Notes under the pieces: generated by a model | Seen by the model: only the letters and a program-made list of their open reading frames with translations | The model's database searches: none | Told to the model about the DNA's origin: nothing | Assembly: GCF_023715465.1 (NCBI RefSeq) | Contig: NZ_JAMBOE010000010.1 | Location: 62,001-126,000 of the forward strand | Source: Paenibacillus macerans | GTDB taxonomy: Bacteria > Bacillota > Bacilli > Paenibacillales > Paenibacillaceae | Length of the DNA: 64,000 nucleotides | Reading direction: 5' to 3' | Position numbers and translations under genes: made by a program | Shown: piece by piece, positions 40,611 to 48,988 of the stretch | Numbering within the stretch: position 1 is the first letter of the stretch | How the letters are laid out: each line of letters begins with the position of its first letter

Positions 40611-41711
40611 TTAATCCAATAAGCTGGTGTTCAGCGGGTCATTGGTTTTCAACTCACCGGTTGCGTTATTTCCGGGCATTAATCCGAGCCGGTTATGCAG
40701 CTTGCTGTTGATTTCGCTTAAGTGTTTCGTTTGCTCGGTCGCCGTCTGAATAATGGTGCGGTTGGATTGCTCGTACAAGTCAATGGCGGTGAACAGATCC
40801 GTCATGGCCCGGTCGATCGATTCCATCTGCAGGCCAGGCTTCCCGAGCAGATCATTGGTTTTCTGCGTGGTTTCCTTCAGCATGCGGGAATTCTCCTCAA
40901 ACATCGTCTGCAGCGTGGAGTTCGCGGAATTCACGGCCTCAATGGTATCCAACTGGTCTTGCAGCGCCATCGTAATCATCGCGGACACGGAAAGGAGATG
41001 CTGCGTCTTGTCGATCGTTGCTTCCACGGAATCAATCAGCTTGTCATTATTATCATTAATAATGTCCGTACCGGCGATCGCCTGCTGATAGAGCATGACC
41101 ATCTCTTCAAATGATTGAATCCGCGTGACCACTTTCCGCAGCCCGCGCTCCAGGTGGGTTTTACGGTTTTCGTTCTCCGGTTTGGCGATTTCCTGCTCGA
41201 ACAGCTCTTTCAGTTTATGGCCCATGGCGATGCGAACTTGCAAGTTATACACCGACTCCAGCGACGAGCGTTTTAGATTTTTCATATAAACGATGTTCTC
41301 TTCCAGCGTCTCTTTCCCGTTTCGCAAAGTCTGGACGATGGCATCCACATTGGTCTTCACCGATTGATATTTATATATGTAATTTTTCAGCGGTGTTTTC
41401 TTCAGCATTTTTTCAAAAAAGCCAAGCTGTTTGCTTTTGCTGAGCGAATCAATTTCCGATCTTAGCTTGAGAATGTTGTTGGAAACTTCGGAGCGTTGGC
41501 CGGACATCAGCTCATTGATGGGCCGCTGCAGCATGCCCAGGGATTGGCTGGCCTGCTCCATCGTTTTTTGCCCCATACGGCCGATGCTGTCCATGAGCGT
41601 TTCCAGCTCCATGGAATCGGTGGTGGCCACCTTTTGGATCAGCTGGTTCGCTTCCTGCTCCACTTTCGCAAGATCCGTCTCTTTTAATTGAACCATTTGT
41701 ACTGTAGACAT
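40611..41711 (-). CDS. telA: TelA/YaaN family toxic-anion-resistance protein
   Basis: A 366-residue, largely helical cytoplasmic protein of the TelA family: 'KRSSLESVYNLQVRIAMGHKLKELFE', 'MVMLYQQAIAGTDIINDNNDKLIDSVEATID', 'AMITMALQDQLDTIEAVNSANSTLQTMFEENSRMLK'. Such proteins are linked to tellurite and cell-envelope stress resistance; the mechanism is not settled. It is preceded by xpaC, as in Bacillus subtilis (xpaC-yaaN), with a 17-bp gap. The ATG at 41711 follows AAGGAGGG. Confidence 0.93.
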   Translation of the reverse strand: MSTVQMVQLKETDLAKVEQEANQLIQKVATTDSMELETLMDSIGRMGQKTMEQASQSLGMLQRPINELMSGQRSEVSNNILKLRSEIDSLSKSKQLGFFEKMLKKTPLKNYIYKYQSVKTNVDAIVQTLRNGKETLEENIVYMKNLKRSSLESVYNLQVRIAMGHKLKELFEQEIAKPENENRKTHLERGLRKVVTRIQSFEEMVMLYQQAIAGTDIINDNNDKLIDSVEATIDKTQHLLSVSAMITMALQDQLDTIEAVNSANSTLQTMFEENSRMLKETTQKTNDLLGKPGLQMESIDRAMTDLFTAIDLYEQSNRTIIQTATEQTKHLSEINSKLHNRLGLMPGNNATGELKTNDPLNTSLLD

Positions 41712-41728
41712 AAGAATGCCCTCCTTAT

Positions 41729-42436
41729 TTAGTTAGACCGGTACCGCTGCTGAATCAGATCCACACGGGTTTGCAGTTCGATAAGGTCTCTATGCTCAAT
41801 CGTCTCCACATAAGATGATAGCTTGGTGTTGATATCTTTGATCCCGTTAAGCAGAAGTCTTCGGTTCTGGCGTTTGGCCTCCCCGCTTAAGTTTAAGAAT
41901 GGATTGATCGCGCCGTTTAAATCTTTGAAAATAAGTCTCTGAATATTGTGATTAACGTTCCCGTCATGCAGCGTCTTGAGCTGCGGAATCAGCCGATTGA
42001 CTCTGGCCAGCAAACTGAGCGTTTTTTCGACAATTTCATCGTCGAGGTTGTTCTTTTGCCCCTCGGAAATCACCATTTCTTCGGTAACTTGAATGTACTC
42101 CATAATCGGTCCCCAAAAAGGATCCTTCTCGACCTCCGCAGCATTCTCCGCAGCAGGACGAGTCTGATCTTGAGTCTGCACCTGATTCTGATTCGGATTC
42201 TGGTTCTGGCCCGGAGTTGGCGCGCCGGATGTTCCGGTATGATTCACCCGCTCATTGATTTGGGTTTCCGGCCCTTGCGTCTTTGGTCTTGATAACCGGC
42301 TTAACAAAGCGATCGCGGCGAGAGAGAACAGTGTGGGGATCAGTAAATTCATAACCTCCGGTAAAAACCGGGCGGTAAACAAAGAGGCAACGAAGCCAAG
42401 CAGCGAAATTCCACCCGCAAGTTTATAACGAGTCAT
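41729..42436 (-). CDS. xpaC: XpaC family membrane protein
   Basis: A 235-residue protein: two membrane helices at residues 5-45, then a linker rich in N and Q ('GQNQNPNQNQVQTQDQTRP', about 75-95), then a helical cytoplasmic domain ('MEYIQVTEEMVISEGQKNNL'). This matches the XpaC family, named for hydrolysis of a chromogenic phosphate in B. subtilis, though an enzymatic role is doubtful. It is 17 bp upstream of telA, its usual partner. AAAGGAGG precedes the ATG. Confidence 0.85.
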   Translation of the reverse strand: MTRYKLAGGISLLGFVASLFTARFLPEVMNLLIPTLFSLAAIALLSRLSRPKTQGPETQINERVNHTGTSGAPTPGQNQNPNQNQVQTQDQTRPAAENAAEVEKDPFWGPIMEYIQVTEEMVISEGQKNNLDDEIVEKTLSLLARVNRLIPQLKTLHDGNVNHNIQRLIFKDLNGAINPFLNLSGEAKRQNRRLLLNGIKDINTKLSSYVETIEHRDLIELQTRVDLIQQRYRSN

Positions 42437-42516
42437 GAACCGTTTCCTCCTTTCCGTACCTCATAATATCTGTATCTTAAGTCCTGCGCTCGTATCCTGT
42501 CAATTCTTGGGGAACT

Positions 42517-43530
42517 TTAGAACGGCCGCTTGATCACGTATTCTTGCTCAAGATGAGTGGCATAAATGCCAAACTCAGGCGCCGGCGTCTCAAAAGCTTC
42601 TTCCAATAGCAATTTTACGGCTAGATAAGGGAAATTCACCCCCGATAGGCAAGTCGTATATAACCCTCCTGAGGTACGCGGGTTAATTTCCAATAGCTTG
42701 GGCGTATCCCCTTGATAAATAAATTGAATGTTGAAATTGTACTGAAGCGGCAAAACGCGGTGAATCTCGTGAGCCAAACGTATCAACGCTTCGTTGTGTT
42801 CCAGCAACCGAACCCGTCCCTCTACCTTCTTTCGGGGAACCGCGGCAATGATCCCTTCCGCAGATCCCAGACAATCCACGCTGTATTCGCTGCCCTCTAA
42901 ATACTCCATGACCATCAGAGGCGGAAAGCTGGATTCACTTCCCAGCAGCCTGACCACTTCTTCAATATGCATGGTCGCCCCGGCCCACTCATATAAACTT
43001 TGAATCGTGTTGGGCTCGTCCGTGATGATTCTAAACCCGGCGCCCCCTTCCCCGGAGACGGGTTTAAGGCAAACCATGCGGCCTTTGCCGGTAAGCAGCT
43101 TGTATGCCTTTTCAAATTCTTCCAAAGTGGTGACCACGTCATAATCGGGAAGCTGAAGGCCAGGCACACCGCTTAGAACCTCGAACAGCCTTCCCTTATC
43201 ATCCACTCCGGATAACATCTCGGCGGTGCCGGCCAGCATGACCTTCGTTCCTATTCTATCAAACTCATCCCGGTGTTTGGCAACTTCGGCAAGGCGATAA
43301 TGCGGAATAAAGATGTCGATTTTATGTCTGGCGCAGAAATCCACACAGTAAGCCGCATACTCATGGGCCGGCACGGCCGGCTCCAGTTCGGCATAATCAG
43401 CTGCCTGAAGCATGATGGAATGGGGAGAGGGATGCGTAGCGAATATTTTAAACGGCTTGTTGTCCGGATTGTGACGAATCATTTCAACATAATGGCTTGC
43501 GGTGGAAAATGTCCGATTAAACCATATATT
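42517..43530 (-). CDS. ATP-grasp protein of the Ter biosynthetic module
   Basis: A 337-residue carbamoyl-phosphate-synthase-like ATP-grasp protein. Motifs are 'RMVCLKPVSGEGGAGFRII' near 150 (Lys and Gly-rich loop), 'PPLMVMEYLEGSEYSVDCLG' near 205, and 'FNIQFIYQGDTPKLLEINPRTSGGLY' near 280-305. It resembles the ATP-grasp ligases that accompany tellurite-resistance (Ter) genes and are predicted to make a small molecule or nucleoside-like compound. I chose a GTG at 43530, 8 nt after GAAGGA; it overlaps the HAD gene's stop by 14 bp. Confidence 0.85.
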   Translation of the reverse strand, partial: NIWFNRTFSTASHYVEMIRHNPDNKPFKIFATHPSPHSIMLQAADYAELEPAVPAHEYAAYCVDFCARHKIDIFIPHYRLAEVAKHRDEFDRIGTKVMLAGTAEMLSGVDDKGRLFEVLSGVPGLQLPDYDVVTTLEEFEKAYKLLTGKGRMVCLKPVSGEGGAGFRIITDEPNTIQSLYEWAGATMHIEEVVRLLGSESSFPPLMVMEYLEGSEYSVDCLGSAEGIIAAVPRKKVEGRVRLLEHNEALIRLAHEIHRVLPLQYNFNIQFIYQGDTPKLLEINPRTSGGLYTTCLSGVNFPYLAVKLLLEEAFETPAPEFGIYATHLEQEYVIKRPF

Positions 43531-44338
43531 CACGGGTAGATTCCTTCTTTCGAAATACTTCAAGAACCGAACGCAGGATTTCCTCCGAGGCGGCTATTCC
43601 CGATTCTTGGGTAAAATTGTAGGCTCCCGACCCTGCATAGGCGGCATAAAGCTCCCCATGCGCCGGAGCCAACGCGTAATCCGCGGCCTTTAGCAGACTT
43701 TCATCCAGCAGGGAGTCCCCGGAAGCTGCCGCAAACGCCGAGGATAACCTGTCTTTAATATATAACATGGCGCTGCCTTTATTGATTTCCGCAGGGATCA
43801 AATACAGCTTTCTGCCTTGGATAGAGAGGCTCCAGCCCAAAAATGCAATCTCTTTGCCGAACGACCGGACTAATTCCAAGGGGATTGTCTCCCAATCGAT
43901 AATGACGGTGTAAAACAGGTTATCCGCCAAATACTCCCGCAGGACCCAATCCGGGGAAGCGATCTCGCGAAAACGCCGCATTAGAGCCTCATGGTCCAAA
44001 TAGTGATCGTGGAGCTGCCGAATCTTCGTGGCCCAGACGGGATCGGGTTCGCCATCCATCAGGATGTTTCCCCCATTGCTCGTGATGGCATATTTGGGCT
44101 TAATATTGGATGAGATATGGAATATCCGCTTATATTGTTCAACAGTACGCGTGGTAACCGGCACAAACGTGGCGAACTGCTGCAATTCCTGCAACAGGGA
44201 CAGCGCCTTCTTCGACATATATGAAATGTACTCGCCATTGTACAGCTCAACCGGAAGATGCTGCGCTGCGTCAGGCGGCAATCCCATAGCCCTTTGGGAG
44301 TAGATCAGGGTTCGGTCCAGATCACTTGCAAAAATCAC
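43517..44338 (-). CDS. HAD-family hydrolase of the Ter module
   Basis: A 273-residue haloacid dehalogenase-like phosphatase: N-terminal catalytic 'FASDLDRTLIYSQRAMG' (Asp-x-Asp), 'FVPVTTRTVEQYKRI' (motif II Thr), a C2 cap, and 'LIPAEINKGSAMLYI' plus 'AASGDSLLDESLLKAADYALAP' (Lys and metal-binding Asp). It resembles sucrose-phosphate-phosphatase-like HAD proteins found with Ter genes. The GTG at 44338 lies 2 bp after the stop of the upstream gene, with GGTGA just before. Confidence 0.88.
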   Translation of the reverse strand: MIFASDLDRTLIYSQRAMGLPPDAAQHLPVELYNGEYISYMSKKALSLLQELQQFATFVPVTTRTVEQYKRIFHISSNIKPKYAITSNGGNILMDGEPDPVWATKIRQLHDHYLDHEALMRRFREIASPDWVLREYLADNLFYTVIIDWETIPLELVRSFGKEIAFLGWSLSIQGRKLYLIPAEINKGSAMLYIKDRLSSAFAAASGDSLLDESLLKAADYALAPAHGELYAAYAGSGAYNFTQESGIAASEEILRSVLEVFRKKESTREYMV

Positions 44339-44340
44339 GC

Positions 44341-45474
44341 TTATTCACCTGCCTTAAGCGGTTTGATAATGCCGCAGCAGGAATAAGTGAGGTCATCGTA
44401 AGTTTCTACCGGAACGCCCCGCTCCTTGGCAAGCAAAAGAATATGCTGCAGACTTGGATTATCCAAGCGGTCCACGAGGATTTTCCAAGGAACTCTGCGC
44501 AGCAGCACACGCGTGGTCTCCCCCACCCCCGGTTTGACCAAATTAACGTCGTCAATGCCGAAATCAAGCTGAATTCTCCGGATATCGCTCATCCCCTTCC
44601 AGGTCTCCAATTGATCGGCATGGTTTGGCAGAATCGCCGCCGCTTGGTTTCGCGCTTCTTCGGACACTTCATCAAAACGGGAAGAGATCTGATCGACAAA
44701 ATAATTGGACAAGTCGTTAGGCAGCCATTCTTTATAAAATTTGGCTCCATGAAAATCGTCCGGCCCGATCAGATCCTGTCGCAGCACCGTTCTGCTCATC
44801 AGCCCGGACACCGTGGAATTTAAGCAAGCACTGGGGATCAGAAAATCCTCGCGGGTCCCAAAGGTACTGGAACAGCAGCCCGGATCGGCCAAGACGGCAA
44901 GATCATCGCTTAAACGTACTCCGTATTTCAAACGAAAGCTCTCGCAAGCCGCTATGAGTTCTTTGCGAATCGCCCCTTTTCCCGTCCACCCATCCACGAA
45001 CTGGACGTCCAGCCCCGGGTGATTTTGCTGCATGTAAAGCACGGCATTTTCATCTATACCGCGGCCCCGGATGATCGAAATACTGTAATGAGGCAGCTCT
45101 TGATGGTACAGCATTTTAATATACCGCTTGATGAGAATCCCGATCGGGGTGCCTGCCCTGGCCAGCGAAGCCAGAACCGTATCAAACCCCCGCTTCTTGA
45201 CGATCAGTTCGGCCGTTACCGCAACCGCCAAGGCTACTTTACGCGCGGTCGCAGCGAGCGTATCGTGGAATAGCTGGATGTACTCGCTGGAAGGCTGATA
45301 TTCCACAGGCAGCATTTCCGAATAATGTGTTCCCGACTGGATCGCGCCTTCCCGATCTTCGGTTCCTTTTTCCAGCGCAATATCGCTAAGGTCCTTCAGC
45401 AAAAAAATGACGTCTTCCTGGCTGTAGCTTCCGAGCGGAACGGGTGAGGCCATGGATTTATTGTTAAGAGTCAT
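44341..45474 (-). CDS. StiP/PRTase_1 family protein of the Ter module
   Basis: A 377-residue protein that fits the family called 'cysteine protease StiP' in databases and reinterpreted as a phosphoribosyltransferase-like family in Ter operons. Visible stretches: 'SYSQEDVIFLLKDLSDIALEKGTEDREGAIQSGTHYSEMLP' (split by line here; residues 17-57), 'LARAGTPIGILIKRYIKML', 'ISIIRGRGIDENAVLYM' and 'VQFVDGWTGKGAIRKEL', the last in the position of a PRPP loop. Tight spacing to the HAD gene (2 bp) and to the TRSP-type gene upstream (17 bp) shows one operon. AAAAGGGGGG precedes the ATG. Confidence 0.85.
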   Translation of the reverse strand: MTLNNKSMASPVPLGSYSQEDVIFLLKDLSDIALEKGTEDREGAIQSGTHYSEMLPVEYQPSSEYIQLFHDTLAATARKVALAVAVTAELIVKKRGFDTVLASLARAGTPIGILIKRYIKMLYHQELPHYSISIIRGRGIDENAVLYMQQNHPGLDVQFVDGWTGKGAIRKELIAACESFRLKYGVRLSDDLAVLADPGCCSSTFGTREDFLIPSACLNSTVSGLMSRTVLRQDLIGPDDFHGAKFYKEWLPNDLSNYFVDQISSRFDEVSEEARNQAAAILPNHADQLETWKGMSDIRRIQLDFGIDDVNLVKPGVGETTRVLLRRVPWKILVDRLDNPSLQHILLLAKERGVPVETYDDLTYSCCGIIKPLKAGE

Positions 45475-45491
45475 GTCTAACGCCCCCCTTT

Positions 45492-46880
45492 TCAGTTAAA
45501 GTGTACAAAATGAAGCGTTGGTGTCCCCGTTAATTTCAAAGCATTGACGTATGGTTCCAGACTGGCCTGTTGCGAGCGCTCGACAAACACGAAAATTTCA
45601 TCATATTGCCCCTCACTAATGTTATAGAAGAAATAACCGATCTTCGCGTCATCAGGGTAATCAAAGGAATACGCGTTTTTAATACCGTAAGCGGCGTTGT
45701 CGAACGGATGGATCGGGCTTCGTGTGCTTGATTGATAATAAATTCCGTCTCCCATCTCCGCAGCAATCCGCATCGGTATGTACATAAATTCTCCTGTCCC
45801 CAGGCACAGCGTTTTGCCGCCTGCGCGTTTGCTTTTCAGTAAAGCCGCCGTTTGGGCGATCATCTCGTCCAGTTTCTCATTGTCCGTACCCTGCAAGCCA
45901 AATCGGCCCGTAAACACCAAGTAAGGTTTGATATTCACTGCACCCGTAGAATTCATCGACGAGAATGGAACATGACTGAAAAATCGCCCTGCCTCATAAT
46001 GATAGATTTGCGGTTCCTTGGAAGGCTTGGACATCGTGCTTCCTCTGCGGTGTTCCAGATCCGGCGCAGCGCCTCTAACTTTGATTTGGCCCCGGACAAG
46101 TGATAGACAATCAATCGTAATCTTAAGCTCAGCTTCCGTTTCCTTAAAGCGGGCTATATCCTCGTCCGACCTCCAATCCAATAAGCTGGCTAAGACATAA
46201 CGGCTTCTTGGATGTTTTTGGTGAAGGTCTCTGATGATGTTGATGGCGGTTTTGCCTGTCGTTATTTCATCATCCACAAGCACCACCGGCTCGTCCCCGC
46301 GAAAAAAATCAACATGGGACGGGTAACAACGATGGGCGGTGGCATGCGAATGTTCTTCTTCAAAGGTAAGCGTTGGCTCCGATTCGACCATGACGTCCCG
46401 GGTCGTATGAATATATTGGGCCGGGCCGCTAAAGATATCGTACATGCTGTGCCCCAGTGCGGTCGCGGTTTCCGCAAACCCGATGAACAAAGCGGGTTCC
46501 GGGATCGGCAGCAAATTCGCTTTGACCCCCTTATAGATGGCCGCCGCTTCTTCCGGGTTCACGATCCCCCGCACAATTTCCGCCATATCGCCGGTAATTT
46601 CCCCACCGCAATGCTTCTGGTAGAGGTAAGCCAATGCCGCCCCGCTTAGCAGCGAAACTTCGGGCACCACCGGAATGTGTTTGCCAAGCACTTTGCTGAC
46701 AAACAGAAAGCTGCGTTTCTTATTGATTCGCGCCGCCATCTGAAAGAGAGCTTTTAGCGGCAGCTGAAACGGATTATCCAGGATTTCGATCTCGACTTCC
46801 AAATCCCCTAAAATCTTATATAAGTGCTTGTTCAATGTCTTTGGTTCCGACGAGCAGTGAAGTATAGCTTTGGTTTTCAC
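45492..46880 (-). CDS. Phosphoribosyltransferase-TRSP domain protein of the Ter module
   Basis: A protein of about 462 residues. The first half has an orotate-PRTase-like core with the PRPP motif 'PVVLVDDEITTGKTAINII' near residue 205. The second half ('LVFTGRFGLQGTDNEKLDEM ... TLCLGTGEFMYIPMRIAAEMGDG') resembles the TRSP domain joined to such PRTases in Ter loci. The pair with the StiP-like protein suggests modification of a base or nucleoside. The start is unclear: GTG at 46880 after GGGGTG is my choice, which overlaps the CitE-like gene by 65 bp. Confidence 0.8.
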   Translation of the reverse strand: MKTKAILHCSSEPKTLNKHLYKILGDLEVEIEILDNPFQLPLKALFQMAARINKKRSFLFVSKVLGKHIPVVPEVSLLSGAALAYLYQKHCGGEITGDMAEIVRGIVNPEEAAAIYKGVKANLLPIPEPALFIGFAETATALGHSMYDIFSGPAQYIHTTRDVMVESEPTLTFEEEHSHATAHRCYPSHVDFFRGDEPVVLVDDEITTGKTAINIIRDLHQKHPRSRYVLASLLDWRSDEDIARFKETEAELKITIDCLSLVRGQIKVRGAAPDLEHRRGSTMSKPSKEPQIYHYEAGRFFSHVPFSSMNSTGAVNIKPYLVFTGRFGLQGTDNEKLDEMIAQTAALLKSKRAGGKTLCLGTGEFMYIPMRIAAEMGDGIYYQSSTRSPIHPFDNAAYGIKNAYSFDYPDDAKIGYFFYNISEGQYDEIFVFVERSQQASLEPYVNALKLTGTPTLHFVHFN

Positions 46881-48027
46881 GTAACACCCCATAGATTTGA
46901 GATCGTAGAATAATGCGTTTGGCCCAAGTTAAATGCGGTTTCACTTCATTCATTTTGTTTTCGTATTGGCTCTTAAGCACGCCCGTAATGCCGTTGCTGT
47001 TGGCAATAATAGACGTTGCGTCCATGTATTCTTCATGGGTAACCACATACATCGCCTGAACCGGATGAATGTGAGAAGGATGGATGATGGTTTTGCCGAG
47101 GATTCCGTTTTCCTTGTCCAATTCCGTTTCCCGGATCAGCCCGTCGACATAACCGTTGATATAATCCATACGCAGGATCCGTCCCTGCTTGCCTGCCGCC
47201 TCCTCAAAAGGAGTCTGCCTGAGCAGCGGCTTCAGTACACGATTGCTCTTAAAATACTCCCATACCGGCCCGGAGATCACATATTGGTTGGCAGCTCGTC
47301 CAAATACGTTGATGATATCGGCGATACAATCACGGATAACGCCAATATCGTAAATCGTCATATCCGGGTTTCTTCGCAGTCCAAACAGGCTGGAGAAGTC
47401 GGTCGCGCCAATCCGCACATTCAAAACATGGTCTTTATGGCCATCAAGCAGACGCCGAATCCCCAGCAGGGTATCTAAACGCGACTCCCGGTAAATGACA
47501 TCGGCGGTTTCCAAAATCGGCATCCCATAAAGCATAGTGGCCTGCGAACGTTTGGTTTGGTTATACTCCTTAATCAATTCAAGGAATTGCTGTCCGTTCT
47601 CCAATGAGAATTTGGGCAGCGCAAATCCCGAGATCACTTCGATGGAATCCTCCAGCAGCGCAATCAGTCTTTTCATTTGCCTTGGAGTACGAACCCGGAT
47701 AAAAATTAAAGGAGAATCCTCATCCGTGATTTGCTCTTGTTGCTTGAATTGGAAAATATGCTTCAATTGCAGACATAGATTTTTTTCAGCCGCCTCGACC
47801 TGAACGTCGCCTATGGCGTCTTCCAGGTCGATAATCGCCGTGACCAGCCCGCGGATTTTTCCGGAAACCAATTCATCCGCGATGTTCGGCCGTATGGCGG
47901 GCATATAAAGCGCGGCCCCAACCGCATGGGAAAGGATCTCCCGGCTTGACTTATTCGTAAACGGCTGGGGGTTCAGATAAAAAATCTCGGCGTGCTGGTC
48001 ATTTTTTAAATAGCTGAAGTAGTGCAT
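46816..48027 (-). CDS. HpcH/HpaI aldolase/citrate lyase (CitE-like) family protein of the Ter module
   Basis: A 403-residue TIM-barrel protein related to CitE/malyl-CoA lyases. Motifs include 'GLVTAIIDLEDAIGDVQVEAA' near residue 60, 'FIRVRTPRQMKRLI', 'FALPKFSLENGQQFLELI', 'PILETADVIYRESRLDTLLGI', 'VRIGATDFSSLFGLR' and 'GKTIIHPSHIHPVQAMYVV'. The barrel and metal-binding E/D residues are kept. It is the first gene of the Ter biosynthetic operon, with its own start after a terminator. The ATG at 48027 has AAGGAGGGG upstream; an ATG at 48051 precedes that site. Confidence 0.85.
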   Translation of the reverse strand: MHYFSYLKNDQHAEIFYLNPQPFTNKSSREILSHAVGAALYMPAIRPNIADELVSGKIRGLVTAIIDLEDAIGDVQVEAAEKNLCLQLKHIFQFKQQEQITDEDSPLIFIRVRTPRQMKRLIALLEDSIEVISGFALPKFSLENGQQFLELIKEYNQTKRSQATMLYGMPILETADVIYRESRLDTLLGIRRLLDGHKDHVLNVRIGATDFSSLFGLRRNPDMTIYDIGVIRDCIADIINVFGRAANQYVISGPVWEYFKSNRVLKPLLRQTPFEEAAGKQGRILRMDYINGYVDGLIRETELDKENGILGKTIIHPSHIHPVQAMYVVTHEEYMDATSIIANSNGITGVLKSQYENKMNEVKPHLTWAKRIILRSQIYGVLRENQSYTSLLVGTKDIEQALI

Positions 48028-48080
48028 TCCGTTCCCCTCCTTCACCAGCAAATCATCAATGATCGGGAAATGAGCAAAAA

Positions 48081-48110
48081 ATATCCCCCCCTATAATTGA
48101 GGAGGGATAT
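48081..48110 (-). terminator. Terminator between terC and the CitE-like gene
   Basis: On the minus strand ATATCCC-T-CC pairs with GG-G-GGGATAT and is followed by TTTTTT. It separates the terD-terC transcript from the downstream biosynthetic operon. Confidence 0.75.
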
Positions 48111-48162
48111 ATGTTATACGGTCCTAATTCGGTAAGGGATTCATCTTTTGTGTGTTTAGGTG

Positions 48163-48966
48163 TTACATGGACTGCGGTTTCGATTCTTCCGATTTCGATT
48201 TCTTGCGAATGGAGCTGATGATCATTGTGCCCACCAATACAGCGATCAAAAGCCCGAAGAACATCACGTGGCTCATATGGAATCCGAACACGGCCGCCAA
48301 CATTTTGCCGCCGATAATAATAATGAGAATAAAAGCTGCCCGTTCCAGCTCAGGGAAACGGTCAATAAGCTTCAGGAAGACCTGTGCTACTCCCCGCATC
48401 ATCAGCACGCCGAGAATTCCGCCGAGGAAGAGAACCCATACCTGATCGCTTACGCCAAACGCGGCAATCACGGAGTCTACGCTGAATGCAATGTCCATTA
48501 ACTCTACGGTAAGAACCGTACGCCAGAATCCGTAGGCTTTGCCTTCAATTTCATCATCCTCATCATTTTTCCTGCCAATGTAAGGAATAACCGGCACTTT
48601 GCCCGCCCGAACCCATTTGACTTCCAAATCGAACAGATTGCTGCAGGCGATCCATAAGAGGTACAAACCGCCCAAGACTTTAACCCAGGTAATTTTAACG
48701 AGGAACGTACCTACACCGATCGCCAGAAAGCGGAAGATATAGGCGCCGATAATCCCATAGAACAAGGCCTTCCTTTGCTGGTCTTTGGGCAAATGCTTTA
48801 CAAGCACCGCCAAAACAAGCGCATTGTCAGCGGACAATAGGCCCTCAAGGAGCACCAGGGAAGCGATAATGCCCCAGGTTACCGGATCGGACAATAAAGC
48901 GCCCAGGTTGTTCCAGTCAAAAAAGGACATAAAATTCTCTACAAAACTATTGATAAATTCGGACAT
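48163..48966 (-). CDS. terC: TerC family integral membrane protein
   Basis: A 267-residue membrane protein with seven or eight helices. TerC motifs are 'LLEGLLSADNALVLAVLVKHLP' near residues 38-60 and 'VELMDIAFSVDSVIAAFGVSDQ' near 154-175. Both carry the acidic residues thought to bind metal. An acidic loop ('GRKNDEDDEIEG') lies between. TerC proteins work with TerD proteins at the membrane and have been linked to metal export. It follows the TerD/TerA gene by 22 bp. Confidence 0.95.
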   Translation of the reverse strand: MSEFINSFVENFMSFFDWNNLGALLSDPVTWGIIASLVLLEGLLSADNALVLAVLVKHLPKDQQRKALFYGIIGAYIFRFLAIGVGTFLVKITWVKVLGGLYLLWIACSNLFDLEVKWVRAGKVPVIPYIGRKNDEDDEIEGKAYGFWRTVLTVELMDIAFSVDSVIAAFGVSDQVWVLFLGGILGVLMMRGVAQVFLKLIDRFPELERAAFILIIIIGGKMLAAVFGFHMSHVMFFGLLIAVLVGTMIISSIRKKSKSEESKPQSM

Positions 48967-48988
48967 TGCCTAAAATTCCCCCAAACTT

